Part shown: one piece after another, positions 50,009-58,230 of the stretch
Layout: each line of letters starts with the position of its first letter
Numbering within the stretch: the first letter of the stretch is position 1
From: a virus
IMG/VR virus record: IMGVR_UViG_3300033141_003544
Coordinates: 41,578 to 105,577 of that record
Reading direction: 5' to 3' (one strand)
DNA: 64,000 nucleotides
Program-made: the position numbers and the translations under genes
The notes under the pieces: model-generated
Seen by the model: only the letters and a program-made list of their open reading frames with translations
What the model was told of the DNA's origin: nothing
The model's database searches: none

Positions 50009-50620
50009 CTATTTGTCTAAAGAGTACACATACCTGAACAGTGGTGCTATTGCTTTTAAATCCGCTTCTGAGAAGTCCCAGTTTGAGACGGCAAGCACAT
50101 ACTCACCCTCCCACTCTTTTTTTGGTACGTACCTACCTTCAGTCATTTCGTTAACAATAAACCAATCTGTAATTTTACTGATGAAACCTGCCACATAGTC
50201 TGCACCCACCTCATAAGGTTCGATAGTGTAAAAAAATTCCCTCTCATCGTCTGCGTTGTAATCTTCTTCATAATTAACCACAAACCCTTTTGCCCGCAAA
50301 AGTGCAAGTATTCTATCAATATCCGAATAGATTAGATGTTTAACGTGTTCACTTTGGTGATAGAGTCCTGTATCAAATAGCATTTCATTTTCATTGTCGC
50401 TTTGGTTTTTAGATGGAGTTAGCTCGATTTGAGGTTTTATCTCGTCTATAATATTTTGAATGACTTCTTGAATAGGTGTACAGTCGGGCTTTTCCCGCAA
50501 ATGATAATTTAAACACAGTGCCTCATCAGGTAAAACATTGGTTATATCATCTTCAGAACATTCGTCTGGTATTGAAAAAATAGGCTTTCCACAATTAGGG
50601 CATGTTTTGTTTGCCTTCAT
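50009..50620 (-). CDS. zinc-ribbon protein, paralogue of 46934-47344 (203 aa)
   Basis: ATG 50620 with AAAGGAGC. TCPNCGKPIF near the start, acidic middle, and a C-terminal domain shared with the 46934 gene (KKEWEGEYVLAVSNWD). Base use is less AT-biased than in its neighbours. Unknown function. Confidence 0.65.
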   Translation of the reverse strand: MKANKTCPNCGKPIFSIPDECSEDDITNVLPDEALCLNYHLREKPDCTPIQEVIQNIIDEIKPQIELTPSKNQSDNENEMLFDTGLYHQSEHVKHLIYSDIDRILALLRAKGFVVNYEEDYNADDEREFFYTIEPYEVGADYVAGFISKITDWFIVNEMTEGRYVPKKEWEGEYVLAVSNWDFSEADLKAIAPLFRYVYSLDK

Positions 50621-50686
50621 TTTACAGCTCCTTTCTTTTTTAGTAGCCAATACAGGTGCTAAAATATTTATTTTTTCTTTATTGGT

Positions 50687-50729
50687 ATAAAAGATAGCCT
50701 ATCGACATTACTGATAGGCTATCTTTTAT
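50687..50729. terminator. intrinsic terminator hairpin
   Basis: 17-bp perfect stem ATAAAAGATAGCCTATC/GATAGGCTATCTTTTAT, loop GACATTACT. Ends the minus gene at 50768. Confidence 0.85.
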
Positions 50730-50767
50730 GTTATTTTCTTATCGGCTGTTTCGGTTAGTCATTTTTG

Positions 50768-51340
50768 TTATTTGCTTGCAATACCAAATTTTTCGAGCAG
50801 GCTATCTACTTCATCGTCTTGGATAGGTCGTACCTTTGACAGCGTTGCACCCATACGCTCAAAGGTCCTGCCGTAATATTCGCCCGTGTTGCTATCAAAA
50901 AAGACAGTCAGTAACCCTGCATAAGCCTTCTGCAGGGTCTCCACCTGACTTGGTAAGACTACCCCATAGATTGACTGGCTTTGTATTTCAAGGCTTTCCA
51001 ATACTTCACTGTCGCTATTTGTATCGCTTCCAATTCTAAAGGCACACATCCCACTCCTGGCGAAATATTTGAGGCAGTCCCTTATTTTTGCGCGGGTGGC
51101 TTTTAGCGCGTCTTTATGAGTTGGAACAGCTCCATTGTGAGACGCTGCATAAGCTTCGATTTCCGAAATGCCGTTAATACCATTATTTAGCATTAGCTTA
51201 CCGATGTTAGTATCAAGCTTATTGCTTGATGTGGTACGTCTCTCGATTACTCTTGTAACTACTGGTTCTGATTTGTTTGTATCAGCCTTTTTTTGGGCTG
51301 ATATTTCAGCCCGGATTTGTTTGGTTGTTTCTTTACTCAT
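50768..51340 (-). CDS. hypothetical protein (190 aa)
   Basis: ATG 51340 with GGAGTGG. Basic N-terminal tail (TKQIRAEISAQKKADTNKS), then ALKATRAKIRDCLKYFARSG and a beta-rich C-terminus. Higher GC than the surrounding DNA. Not recognised. Confidence 0.6.
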   Translation of the reverse strand: MSKETTKQIRAEISAQKKADTNKSEPVVTRVIERRTTSSNKLDTNIGKLMLNNGINGISEIEAYAASHNGAVPTHKDALKATRAKIRDCLKYFARSGMCAFRIGSDTNSDSEVLESLEIQSQSIYGVVLPSQVETLQKAYAGLLTVFFDSNTGEYYGRTFERMGATLSKVRPIQDDEVDSLLEKFGIASK

Positions 51341-51386
51341 TTTTCCACTCCATTCCTTTTTTTGAAACAGCCGATAAGAGAAATTA

Positions 51387-51902
51387 TTAAATGATAAGCT
51401 TTCCGTTTCCTGTTCCACATTTTTTGCACTCGAAACTTAACCATAATCCGTTAAACTTGTCCGACCAAAATACTGCACATTCCGCTTTGGAGTCGAGAAA
51501 ATAATCATTATCATAGCCACAGTATTCGCAATGCAATGCTTTTTTAGTATTGTATACTTTTGTACCTACTTTGAGGCTTTTAATATCGTCAATGATAGTA
51601 TCCACCACGTCAATCGGTACGTAACCCGCAATGACGTAATCAACTAACTCGCTATCAGAGTTAATATCACTCCAATCGGTATACTCAAAGTAACATTTAT
51701 TGTACCAGTCAAATTCTTTTAAAATTTCCACGTTTTTCCGCTCTGATGATATTAACACTTCTACTGTTGTATAGTCTTTAATGTAGTTTAAGTCTTTTTT
51801 CGGGCTTGAATAATGATATTTCGACCCTTGAATGCTCAGACTATATCCGTTGATGTGGATATGCGGAAAAATATCCGAATTAACTCGTTTTAGATTTTCC
51901 AT
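51387..51902 (-). CDS. zinc-domain protein, long paralogue (171 aa)
   Basis: ATG 51902 with GGAG. The C-terminal LHCEYCGYDNDYFL...CAVFWSDKFNGLWLSFECKKCGTGNG is a four-Cys module. The same MENLKR start and the same module occur in the 67-aa gene just upstream, without the 90-residue middle. Confidence 0.65.
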   Translation of the reverse strand: MENLKRVNSDIFPHIHINGYSLSIQGSKYHYSSPKKDLNYIKDYTTVEVLISSERKNVEILKEFDWYNKCYFEYTDWSDINSDSELVDYVIAGYVPIDVVDTIIDDIKSLKVGTKVYNTKKALHCEYCGYDNDYFLDSKAECAVFWSDKFNGLWLSFECKKCGTGNGKLII

Positions 51903-51945
51903 GTTTTTCTCCATTCCTTTTTTAAAATAGTCAAAAGAAAAAATG

Positions 51946-52149
51946 TCAACTGTCAAAACATTTTATACCAGTAATAAGCCTTCCATTTCTTGCACCACAG
52001 TTTTTGCATTCGAAAGTTAATAACATTTCGTTCATTTCGTCCGACCAAAATATTGTACATTCTTCCATTGAGGCAAGAAAGTAGTTATTATCGTACCCAC
52101 AGTATTCGCAATGCAATGTTTTTTTGTCGTTCCGTTTTAGATTTTCCAT
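51946..52149 (-). CDS. zinc-domain protein, short paralogue (67 aa)
   Basis: MENLKRNDKKTLHCEYCGYD...FECKNCGARNGRLI: start and zinc module as in the 51387 gene, but the central domain is absent. Shared upstream sequence (TTCCATG region with GGAGAAAA) shows a recent tandem duplication and internal deletion, or the reverse insertion. Confidence 0.65.
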   Translation of the reverse strand: MENLKRNDKKTLHCEYCGYDNNYFLASMEECTIFWSDEMNEMLLTFECKNCGARNGRLITGIKCFDS

Positions 52150-52165
52150 GTTTTTTCTCCATTCT

Positions 52166-52372
52166 TTAAAGTGTAAATAATTCGTACTCTTTTTTAATGT
52201 ATTCTTCTAAATCAAAAATCTCTTTTTCTTTTCCGCAAACAAAAAGGATTAGACTTTTTGAAAGTGAGTAATGATAATCAGCTTTCTCAGCTTTCCTTTT
52301 AAGCTCGTCAATAAGCCTTTCTTTTATTTTACACATTATCAGCTTTCTTGCTTCTTGTTTTGATTTTCTCAT
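52166..52372 (-). CDS. hypothetical basic protein (68 aa)
   Basis: KQEARKLIMCKIKERLIDELKRK helix, then an acidic tail. AAGGAAAAAAGA site. Not recognised. Confidence 0.55.
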   Translation of the reverse strand: MRKSKQEARKLIMCKIKERLIDELKRKAEKADYHYSLSKSLILFVCGKEKEIFDLEEYIKKEYELFTL

Positions 52373-52384
52373 TCTTTTTTCCTT

Positions 52385-52738
52385 TTAAGTGTTTAATAAA
52401 ATTGATGATAGTTCGTCGATAGGTACTGTTATTATTTCGCCTTCTGCTGTAAAAAATAAAATTTCACTGATACCATCAGAAGAACAAGTGTCATTCGGCT
52501 TGTAACCAACAATATTTATGTCAGTGTAACCCCGCCCCGTCTCAATAGTTGCGTTGCTTTTGAGTTTTACAGTTAAGCTTAAGTCCCAATCTTCTGTATG
52601 TTCGTACCAACCAAGTTCATGGATGTGGGCAAGCCTACATTTTAAATCTATTAACTTTGCTACCCTGCTTTCGTTATCTTCATTATCGTCAAAAATGACA
52701 GGCTCAAAGTTATCGACCATTTCTGTTGATATATGCAT
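52385..52738 (-). CDS. hypothetical acidic protein (117 aa)
   Basis: Acidic, beta-rich C-terminal half. AAAGGGAAC site. Not recognised. Confidence 0.55.
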   Translation of the reverse strand: MHISTEMVDNFEPVIFDDNEDNESRVAKLIDLKCRLAHIHELGWYEHTEDWDLSLTVKLKSNATIETGRGYTDINIVGYKPNDTCSSDGISEILFFTAEGEIITVPIDELSSILLNT

Positions 52739-52758
52739 GATTTGTTCCCTTTCTTTTT

Positions 52759-53046
52759 TTAGTTTAACCTTGCGTGGAAATCATTCAAAAGTTGAGTATA
52801 GCCGTCTCCATAACAGCACCAGACATCTTTAAACAGTCTTATAATGTCATCTTTTTTGAGCATTTCTTTTGCAAGTTCGGAGTATACTACTAACTCCCAC
52901 GCTTTTTTGTAGGGATTATACTCAATCTGAGCGTATCTAAGACCTCCGTTAATGTTATAGTACGTTTCTTCTGCCTCACTATCCCAATGTCTTGTAACGG
53001 TATATCCCTTACTTTCTAATTTTTTGATTATTCCTTTAATGTCCAT
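52759..53046 (-). CDS. hypothetical protein (95 aa)
   Basis: ATG 53046 with AAAGGAAAAAAGA. IIKKLESKGYTVTRHWDSEAEETYYNI resembles small phage proteins that begin with a GYTV-type hairpin. Not recognised. Confidence 0.55.
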   Translation of the reverse strand: MDIKGIIKKLESKGYTVTRHWDSEAEETYYNINGGLRYAQIEYNPYKKAWELVVYSELAKEMLKKDDIIRLFKDVWCCYGDGYTQLLNDFHARLN

Positions 53047-53525
53047 TCTTTTTTCCTTTCTTTTTAATGGAGTAGATTTAAAAACAGTTTCTAAAACAAT
53101 TTTCAAAGAACAAGCAAAAGAGGTTATTATAGAATTATTACTTTGCTCTTTACTTTCACTACATACCTTATATCTAATGGTAGTGAATTTTTAATTTAAT
53201 GTCAAGAACTTTTTTTCAAAAACGAAAAAAAGTTTTAAAAAAATAATTTCTTTTCTCATTTTTAAGAATATCTATTAGATATTCTTTTTATCTGGTAAGA
53301 AGTCATATTTCTTAAAGAAAAATTATTTTTCCTTTTTGTACAAACATCCTTAATAAAAAAATAATTTTTTCTTTTTTTGTAGCTCCACTTATCAGAGACC
53401 GATTTAACTTATTTTCAACTAAATGCTAATAGCATTATTCAATATTCAATATTCAATATTCAATATTCTGTGTTCTTAGTGTTAAAAGTTATTATTTCTT
53501 CTCTAAATCTTTGTTTTTATTAGAG
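53047..53525. other. non-coding AT-rich spacer
   Basis: No gene seen. Possible minus promoter TTGACA-17-TACCAT (53205-53177), weak -10. Hairpin AAGAATATCT/AGATATTCTT (53264-53286). Tandem AATATTC x4 (53441-53468). Confidence 0.55.
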
Positions 53526-53756
53526 TTAGGAAGAATAGACAGGGAATTTATCAATAGAATAACTTATCCAGATATATCTGCCACATTGACAAGTATACCC
53601 TCTACTTCTATGAGAATCTATATCAAAATATTTCCATTGTGAATAACAATAAGAACAATAACCATTGTTCCAGTCTTTCTTTTCTTGATTGTAAGCCCAA
53701 TATATTCCTATAATAAAAAACAGTATTAATATACTGAATAGTATTATATATAACAT
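53526..53756 (-). CDS. membrane-anchored zinc-ribbon protein (76 aa)
   Basis: N-terminal hydrophobic helix (MLYIILFSILILFFIIGIYW), then YCSYCYSQW and YTCQCGRYIWI. One span with a cytoplasmic or external ribbon. AAGGAG site. Confidence 0.6.
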   Translation of the reverse strand: MLYIILFSILILFFIIGIYWAYNQEKKDWNNGYCSYCYSQWKYFDIDSHRSRGYTCQCGRYIWISYSIDKFPVYSS

Positions 53757-53876
53757 TTTTATTTCTCCTTTTAAAAGGAATAATATATTTTAAACACTTT
53801 AGTGTTTTTATTAATTGTTTTGGGTTTTTGTTTTAAAGACTTTTTTTAAAAATTTTCTGATAGACAGGGAACTTTT

Positions 53877-54161
53877 TCAAGTTGTATTGTCCATTGAAGA
53901 TATTCTTTCCATTATTGCTTCTTGTACTTCTTCTGGTAAATCTTCAAAAGGGGTTTCTCCATATTTTGATTGACATAATTTTATATCCAGTCTATCAGTA
54001 TTGCCCTGATATTGATTATAACCCTGTGGAGATCTTGGATTGATTGACATACCATAAAAGGAATTTCCAATTACAACTATATAGCGGTCAACTGTTTTAG
54101 TACAATCTGGGCAATTGTTTGTATCAAATACTTTTACATTTTTCATTTTGAAGACTTTCAT
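53877..54161 (-). CDS. hypothetical protein with CxxC (94 aa)
   Basis: Start M at 54161 (MKVFKMKNVKVFDTNNCPDC). CPDC near residue 17 and a W-free acidic tail. Not recognised. Confidence 0.5.
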   Translation of the reverse strand: MKVFKMKNVKVFDTNNCPDCTKTVDRYIVVIGNSFYGMSINPRSPQGYNQYQGNTDRLDIKLCQSKYGETPFEDLPEEVQEAIMERISSMDNTT

Positions 54162-54344
54162 TGTTTTTTCTATACCCCTCTTTAAAAAAATTGTCAATAA
54201 TTGGTTAAAATAATATTCATAATAATTAATTTAGGATACTATATGCAATATTAAATAAATAATTGATATTAACTATTGAATACAAAATTAGTGTTTTTTA
54301 AATATTGAGATTTTTGTTAATTTCCAGTCAGTAAGTCTAGTTTA

Positions 54345-54728
54345 TTAACAAATTCGTTCTATTGTTTGTCCTTTGTTATCAAGAAGATAACAGGGATTAT
54401 TTGTATATATTTTTAGAACTCCTTCCTTCTGTTTTGCTATAATAGTTTTATATTTGAAATATCTTACATCTGTTTCAAATGCTTCTTCTACTTTTTTTGA
54501 AAATATTTCTTTTGGCATATTTTCAAGCCATGTAAGTAAATCACTTAAAAATACAAAACCATCACCGTGAATATATTTTTTATCAATATCTTCACGTAAG
54601 GCGGTCATATTTTCATATTCAAAAGCATCAATATATTTGAAATCATTATGGTAGGCTATATATTCTTCCACTTCAAAGATCCACCATTTAGATTCCTTGT
54701 TATGAGTATCTAAAACTTTGATTAACAT
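54345..54728 (-). CDS. hypothetical protein (127 aa)
   Basis: ATG with AAGGAAGG. Alpha/beta, KWWIFEVEEYIAYHND near the start. Has its own promoter at 54790-54818. Not recognised. Confidence 0.6.
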   Translation of the reverse strand: MLIKVLDTHNKESKWWIFEVEEYIAYHNDFKYIDAFEYENMTALREDIDKKYIHGDGFVFLSDLLTWLENMPKEIFSKKVEEAFETDVRYFKYKTIIAKQKEGVLKIYTNNPCYLLDNKGQTIERIC

Positions 54729-54789
54729 AACTACCTTCCTTTCTACTTACTATTGACTTACTGACTGGAGAATTGTTTTAATTTGTTTT

Positions 54790-54818
54790 AATATAGATTA
54801 ACTTTATTGAAAATTCAA
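54790..54818 (-). promoter_or_regulatory. promoter, TTGAAT-17-TATATT
   Basis: -35 at 54818-54813, -10 at 54795-54790; feeds the 54345 gene. Confidence 0.7.
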
Positions 54819-54820
54819 CT

Positions 54821-55066
54821 TTAATTGTTAATTGCATTATTGGGGTTTTGGATATGCTGAGTTTCTAAATAAATATCTAATTTATTAGATAATTTAACGG
54901 TTTTATCGAGATGGGTTTTCATAGCTTTTTTCATTCCATTTACAACTTTTTGTACCGGTAAATCTGCTATAGCTAAAGATAAAAATTTTAAGTCTATAGG
55001 ATTATTTTTTTCACTTATAATCCCAAGGAAGTAGGCAGTAAGCAGGGCTTGTTCTTCTTCTGTCAT
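54821..55066 (-). CDS. hypothetical helical protein (81 aa)
   Basis: Helical (TEEEQALLTAYFLGIISEKN), Asn-rich tail. Not recognised. Confidence 0.55.
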   Translation of the reverse strand: MTEEEQALLTAYFLGIISEKNNPIDLKFLSLAIADLPVQKVVNGMKKAMKTHLDKTVKLSNKLDIYLETQHIQNPNNAINN

Positions 55067-55082
55067 TCTTTTTAGTTTTTGT

Positions 55083-55367
55083 TTAAGGTAAATTTTGTTT
55101 TATCATTCTTTTGTATTCTACAAACTCTCTCTCTAATTGTAGTATATCCTTGTTGAGGGGTTTTAATTTTTTTAAGTATTCTTCTACGTTGTGTGGAAGT
55201 TTCCTTTTCATTTGTATATGAGAGTGAGTATGATCTTTAATTGATTTTAATAGCATCGATATTATTTCTATTGTAGTTATTATATCGACATGTTTTTTAC
55301 TTCCATGGCTTGGGAATTTTTTCCTTATGGAAATAATAGGATTTTCTAATAGTTGAGGCTCTAACAT
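55083..55367 (-). CDS. hypothetical helical protein (94 aa)
   Basis: Basic, helical; HVDIITTIEIISMLLKSIKD and a coiled C-terminus. First gene after the divergent minus promoter. Not recognised. Confidence 0.55.
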   Translation of the reverse strand: MLEPQLLENPIISIRKKFPSHGSKKHVDIITTIEIISMLLKSIKDHTHSHIQMKRKLPHNVEEYLKKLKPLNKDILQLEREFVEYKRMIKQNLP

Positions 55368-55428
55368 ATTTTTCCTTTGTTATTAATATAGAACAGTTTT
55401 TGTTGAATAAGTAATATTGTCTATTATA

Positions 55429-55457
55429 AATATATAATAAAATCCTTGACAAGTCAA
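55429..55457 (-). promoter_or_regulatory. promoter, TTGACT-17-TATATT
   Basis: -35 TTGACT at 55457-55452, -10 at 55434-55429. Its -35 lies inside TTGACAAGTCAA, shared with the plus promoter. Confidence 0.75.
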
Positions 55458-55474
55458 CGAAATATTTATATATT
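55446..55474 (+). promoter_or_regulatory. promoter, TTGACA-17-TATATT, for the head/packaging genes
   Basis: -35 at 55446-55451, -10 at 55469-55474. Overlaps the opposing promoter's -35, so the two may compete or share a regulator. Confidence 0.8.
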
Positions 55475-55505
55475 TATGATATTAAGAGAGAACTAGGAGA
55501 AAACA

Positions 55506-56060
55506 ATGAACAAACCAAGCAAGGTTTTAGTATCTAATCTGAGCAAAACAGCGAAAAAATGGAGTATTGTGGATGAAAAAGGAAAGTTACCTGTCCGTTT
55601 TGTTGAGTTGTATGAGAGAGCAGAAAAACTTGAACAGGAAGATTTAGTTAAATTGGACAATGAAATAAAAATGTTGTATACTTTACAACAGCATTTGTTA
55701 GAAAGTGGTGTTGTAAAAAGAGATGGACAACGTAAAGAAGTGGATTATGATTCAATTACTATAAGACAGTTGCTTTTAATAAATAAGCAATTGATCGCCG
55801 CTAAAGAGGTTAGACAGAAATTAGAAAGAGAAATTAGATTGGATGTAATGACTATAAGAGAACTTTTAGTTCAAATAGTTGAACAGGTAAAGATATATGT
55901 TCCCGAACACCTGACAAGAAAAGTTTTGGGGGCCATAATGAACAATGTTATTGTACCTCATCGAGAAAAGAAAAAGATTATTGGAGATGACGGAGGAATG
56001 TTAACTACTAAATCTATCTCTGAAGAATTACATTTACGGGGAGAAAATGGAACTTCTTAA
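55506..56060 (+). CDS. putative small terminase subunit (184 aa)
   Basis: First gene of the morphogenesis block, GGAG site. Long helices with coiled-coil (VELYERAEKLEQEDLVKLDNEI) and a C-terminal helical region; no clear HTH. Assigned by position before TerL; other roles are possible. Confidence 0.4.
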   Translation: MNKPSKVLVSNLSKTAKKWSIVDEKGKLPVRFVELYERAEKLEQEDLVKLDNEIKMLYTLQQHLLESGVVKRDGQRKEVDYDSITIRQLLLINKQLIAAKEVRQKLEREIRLDVMTIRELLVQIVEQVKIYVPEHLTRKVLGAIMNNVIVPHREKKKIIGDDGGMLTTKSISEELHLRGENGTS

Positions 56061-56178
56061 AATAACGGTCTTTTTTGATAATACAAAAACAATAACTGTA
56101 GAGGACCCTATAATACAAAAGATAACAGTACTTTATCCTTTAACAGATAAAATAACTGTTAAAGTTAATATAAGTTAG
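56047..56178 (+). CDS. hypothetical beta-rich micro-protein (43 aa)
   Basis: GGGGAG site, overlaps the end of the previous gene. MELLKITVFFDNTKTITVED, alternating strands with repeated KITV. Unknown, perhaps a virion component. Confidence 0.5.
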   Translation: MELLKITVFFDNTKTITVEDPIIQKITVLYPLTDKITVKVNIS

Positions 56179-56187
56179 GAGTGTAAT

Positions 56188-56547
56188 ATGGCAACTTTGA
56201 CACTTACTGATGGTAAAATTGAAATATACAAAGGAGATGATCGTGATATCCAATTTACTGTTCAAGATATGGACGGTAATGCTAAGGACATAACTGGAGC
56301 AGATCTTTGGTTTACTGTAAAGAAGAATATAACTGATAACACTGCCAAGATTTATTTGACTACTGGTGATGGTATGACTATAAGTGCTTCTGATTCTGCT
56401 GTTGGAGTATTTACAGTTAATATAAGTACAACTGATACTGAAGACTTGAAAGCTGGTGAATATGTCTGGGAAGCAAAAATGAAACTCAACAACAGAGTAA
56501 CTACTTTACACCAAGATAAATTTGAAATATTAAACAGAGTATCATAA
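56188..56547 (+). CDS. Ig-like / baseplate-type beta protein (119 aa)
   Basis: KIEIYKGDDRDIQFTVQDMDGNAKDITGADLWFTVKK and TDTEDLKAGEYVWEAKMK follow the beta-sandwich pattern of phage BppU-like N-domains. Possibly a virion-associated protein. Ends by TAATG overlap with TerL. Confidence 0.55.
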   Translation: MATLTLTDGKIEIYKGDDRDIQFTVQDMDGNAKDITGADLWFTVKKNITDNTAKIYLTTGDGMTISASDSAVGVFTVNISTTDTEDLKAGEYVWEAKMKLNNRVTTLHQDKFEILNRVS

Positions 56548-57605
56548 TGACGGATTTACAAGCTATAATAAAAGATGAAGTAGTAGATGAATTAGAGTCT
56601 ATTATTCATGAGGAACAATATAAAAGACATCAAAAACTTCTTCCCTGGACTCCTGAAAAAAGAACGGAGTTCGGGAGTTTATTAGAAACTCCCGAAGGAA
56701 TAGAGCAACTTATAAGAGATGATTATTTTTTGGGTTGGGGGGATAGGATATATGATAGTATATTACAAGACGTAACAGATCTTTTTATGGAAAGAAAGAA
56801 AAGGGATATAAACTTAGCTATATTTATATCCAGTATTGGGGCGGGTAAAAGTTGTGAAGCTTCTATTATCTTATGGCTTACTTGGTTAGAGTTAGTATGT
56901 TATGGTGATCCTCAAAAATATTTTGATTTGGGTGTTGACTCAGTTATAGCTTTTATTATTTTGTCAAGGACGGCAGTACAAGCTAGAAAGGTTGCTTTTA
57001 ATGAGGTGTGGAATCGTTTTCAAAGTCCTTTTAACAAGGATTATTTTCCTGCTAGCCCAAGATACAGGACAGAAATTATAATGGAAAGAAATAATATTGT
57101 ATTATTCCCTGGTACTAGTTCTGCTTTATCAGCACTCGGATATAACTTATATGGAGGAATTGTTGATGAAGCTAATTTTTTAGAGGTTGTTGAAGATAGT
57201 AAAAGGGCAGCAATGGAGGATAGATATGAAGCGGCTGAAGATATGTATAATGCCATTACTAATCGTATGGTTTCGAGATTTATGAAGGCCGGTAAATTAC
57301 CAGGATTGTTAGCTATGATATCTTCTCCTCGTTATCCTACGGACTTTTTAGAAAGAAAAGTAAAGGAGGCTATAGATTTAGGAAAACTTTCTAATGTATT
57401 TTTTAGAAAAAGAACTTTGTGGGAAGCCAAAGGAAAAAAATTCTACCCCTCTAATCAATATTTTTATATAAATACTGAAACGTTAGAAGAAGTAAACCCT
57501 GGTAGAGCTGAAAAATTAATCAAATTAAAAAATATGCTTTCAGAGATGAGAGGGAGTTATGATAAAAAGTTTGCTAGATATGCTAAATATGGAGTTAGGG
57601 TATGA
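56547..57605 (+). CDS. terminase large subunit, ATPase domain
   Basis: 352 aa. Walker A ISSIGAGKSCEAS near residue 93 and Walker B GGIVDEANF near residue 215 of the packaging ATPase, plus the coupling-type MISSPRYPTDFLERK. It stops before the nuclease domain, which is encoded separately at 58230. No intein sequence is visible at the break. Drives DNA into proheads. Confidence 0.85.
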   Translation: MTDLQAIIKDEVVDELESIIHEEQYKRHQKLLPWTPEKRTEFGSLLETPEGIEQLIRDDYFLGWGDRIYDSILQDVTDLFMERKKRDINLAIFISSIGAGKSCEASIILWLTWLELVCYGDPQKYFDLGVDSVIAFIILSRTAVQARKVAFNEVWNRFQSPFNKDYFPASPRYRTEIIMERNNIVLFPGTSSALSALGYNLYGGIVDEANFLEVVEDSKRAAMEDRYEAAEDMYNAITNRMVSRFMKAGKLPGLLAMISSPRYPTDFLERKVKEAIDLGKLSNVFFRKRTLWEAKGKKFYPSNQYFYINTETLEEVNPGRAEKLIKLKNMLSEMRGSYDKKFARYAKYGVRV

Positions 57606-58078
57606 TATCAGCCGTAGTTGACATAGAGACAACCGGATTAAATCATAAAAAGGATGATATAATTGAAATAGCTGCTATTTCTTTTAAAGGACATAAAATT
57701 TTAGATATTTTTCATTCTTATATTAATATTGATAAAGAGATACCTCAGACTGCAATCAATATTCACAAGATAACAAATAAAATGCTTAAAGGTTTTCCTT
57801 ATTTTAGTGATATTGTATATGATTTGAACAAATTTTTAAAAGATAAACAATTGTATGCTTATAATTCGAATTTTGAAAAAAGATTTTTGAATAGTTGTAA
57901 AGGTCTTAAAATAACTAAAATTTTTGACATATTGAGTTATGTAAAGAAAGTTCAACCAAGTTTGAGTTCATATTCTTTAAAACATGTATGTAACTATTAT
58001 CAAATACCTTTAAAGCCGCATGGTGCAATAAATGATGTATTGGCTTGTTATTGGTTAGTAAATATATTATTCAAATAG
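57602..58078 (+). CDS. DnaQ-like 3'-5' exonuclease
   Basis: 158 aa. DEDDh motifs: VDIETTGLNH, IHKITNKML, AYNSNFEKRFL and HGAINDVLACY. Sits between the two terminase halves (ATGA overlap with the ATPase). Could process DNA ends or be an accessory repair enzyme. Confidence 0.88.
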   Translation: MISAVVDIETTGLNHKKDDIIEIAAISFKGHKILDIFHSYINIDKEIPQTAINIHKITNKMLKGFPYFSDIVYDLNKFLKDKQLYAYNSNFEKRFLNSCKGLKITKIFDILSYVKKVQPSLSSYSLKHVCNYYQIPLKPHGAINDVLACYWLVNILFK

Positions 58079-58089
58079 GGAGATCAGTT

Positions 58090-58230
58090 ATGCCTAAGAT
58101 GCCTTGTACTAAAAATGGTAAAAAAGGGGTAAAATGGGGAAAAAGTGGGAAGTGTTATACGGGTCCTGGAGCTAGTAAAAAAGTTGATAAACAAAGAAAA
58201 GCAATTTGGGTTAGGAGAAAGTCAGGATAA
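58090..58230 (+). CDS. small conserved phage protein CTKNGKxGxKWGxSGKCY type (46 aa)
   Basis: ATG 58090 with GGGAG. CTKNGKKGVKWGKSGKCYTG and KQRKAI match a short protein often seen near phage portal or packaging genes. Two Cys, strongly basic. Function unknown; possibly DNA- or head-associated. Confidence 0.65.
   Translation: MPKMPCTKNGKKGVKWGKSGKCYTGPGASKKVDKQRKAIWVRRKSG

Noticed and set aside
54170-54192. TTGACA followed by TATAGA before the 53877 gene
   Set aside because: It would overlap that gene's ribosome site and start, leaving no room for a leader; the -10 also departs from the TATATT set.
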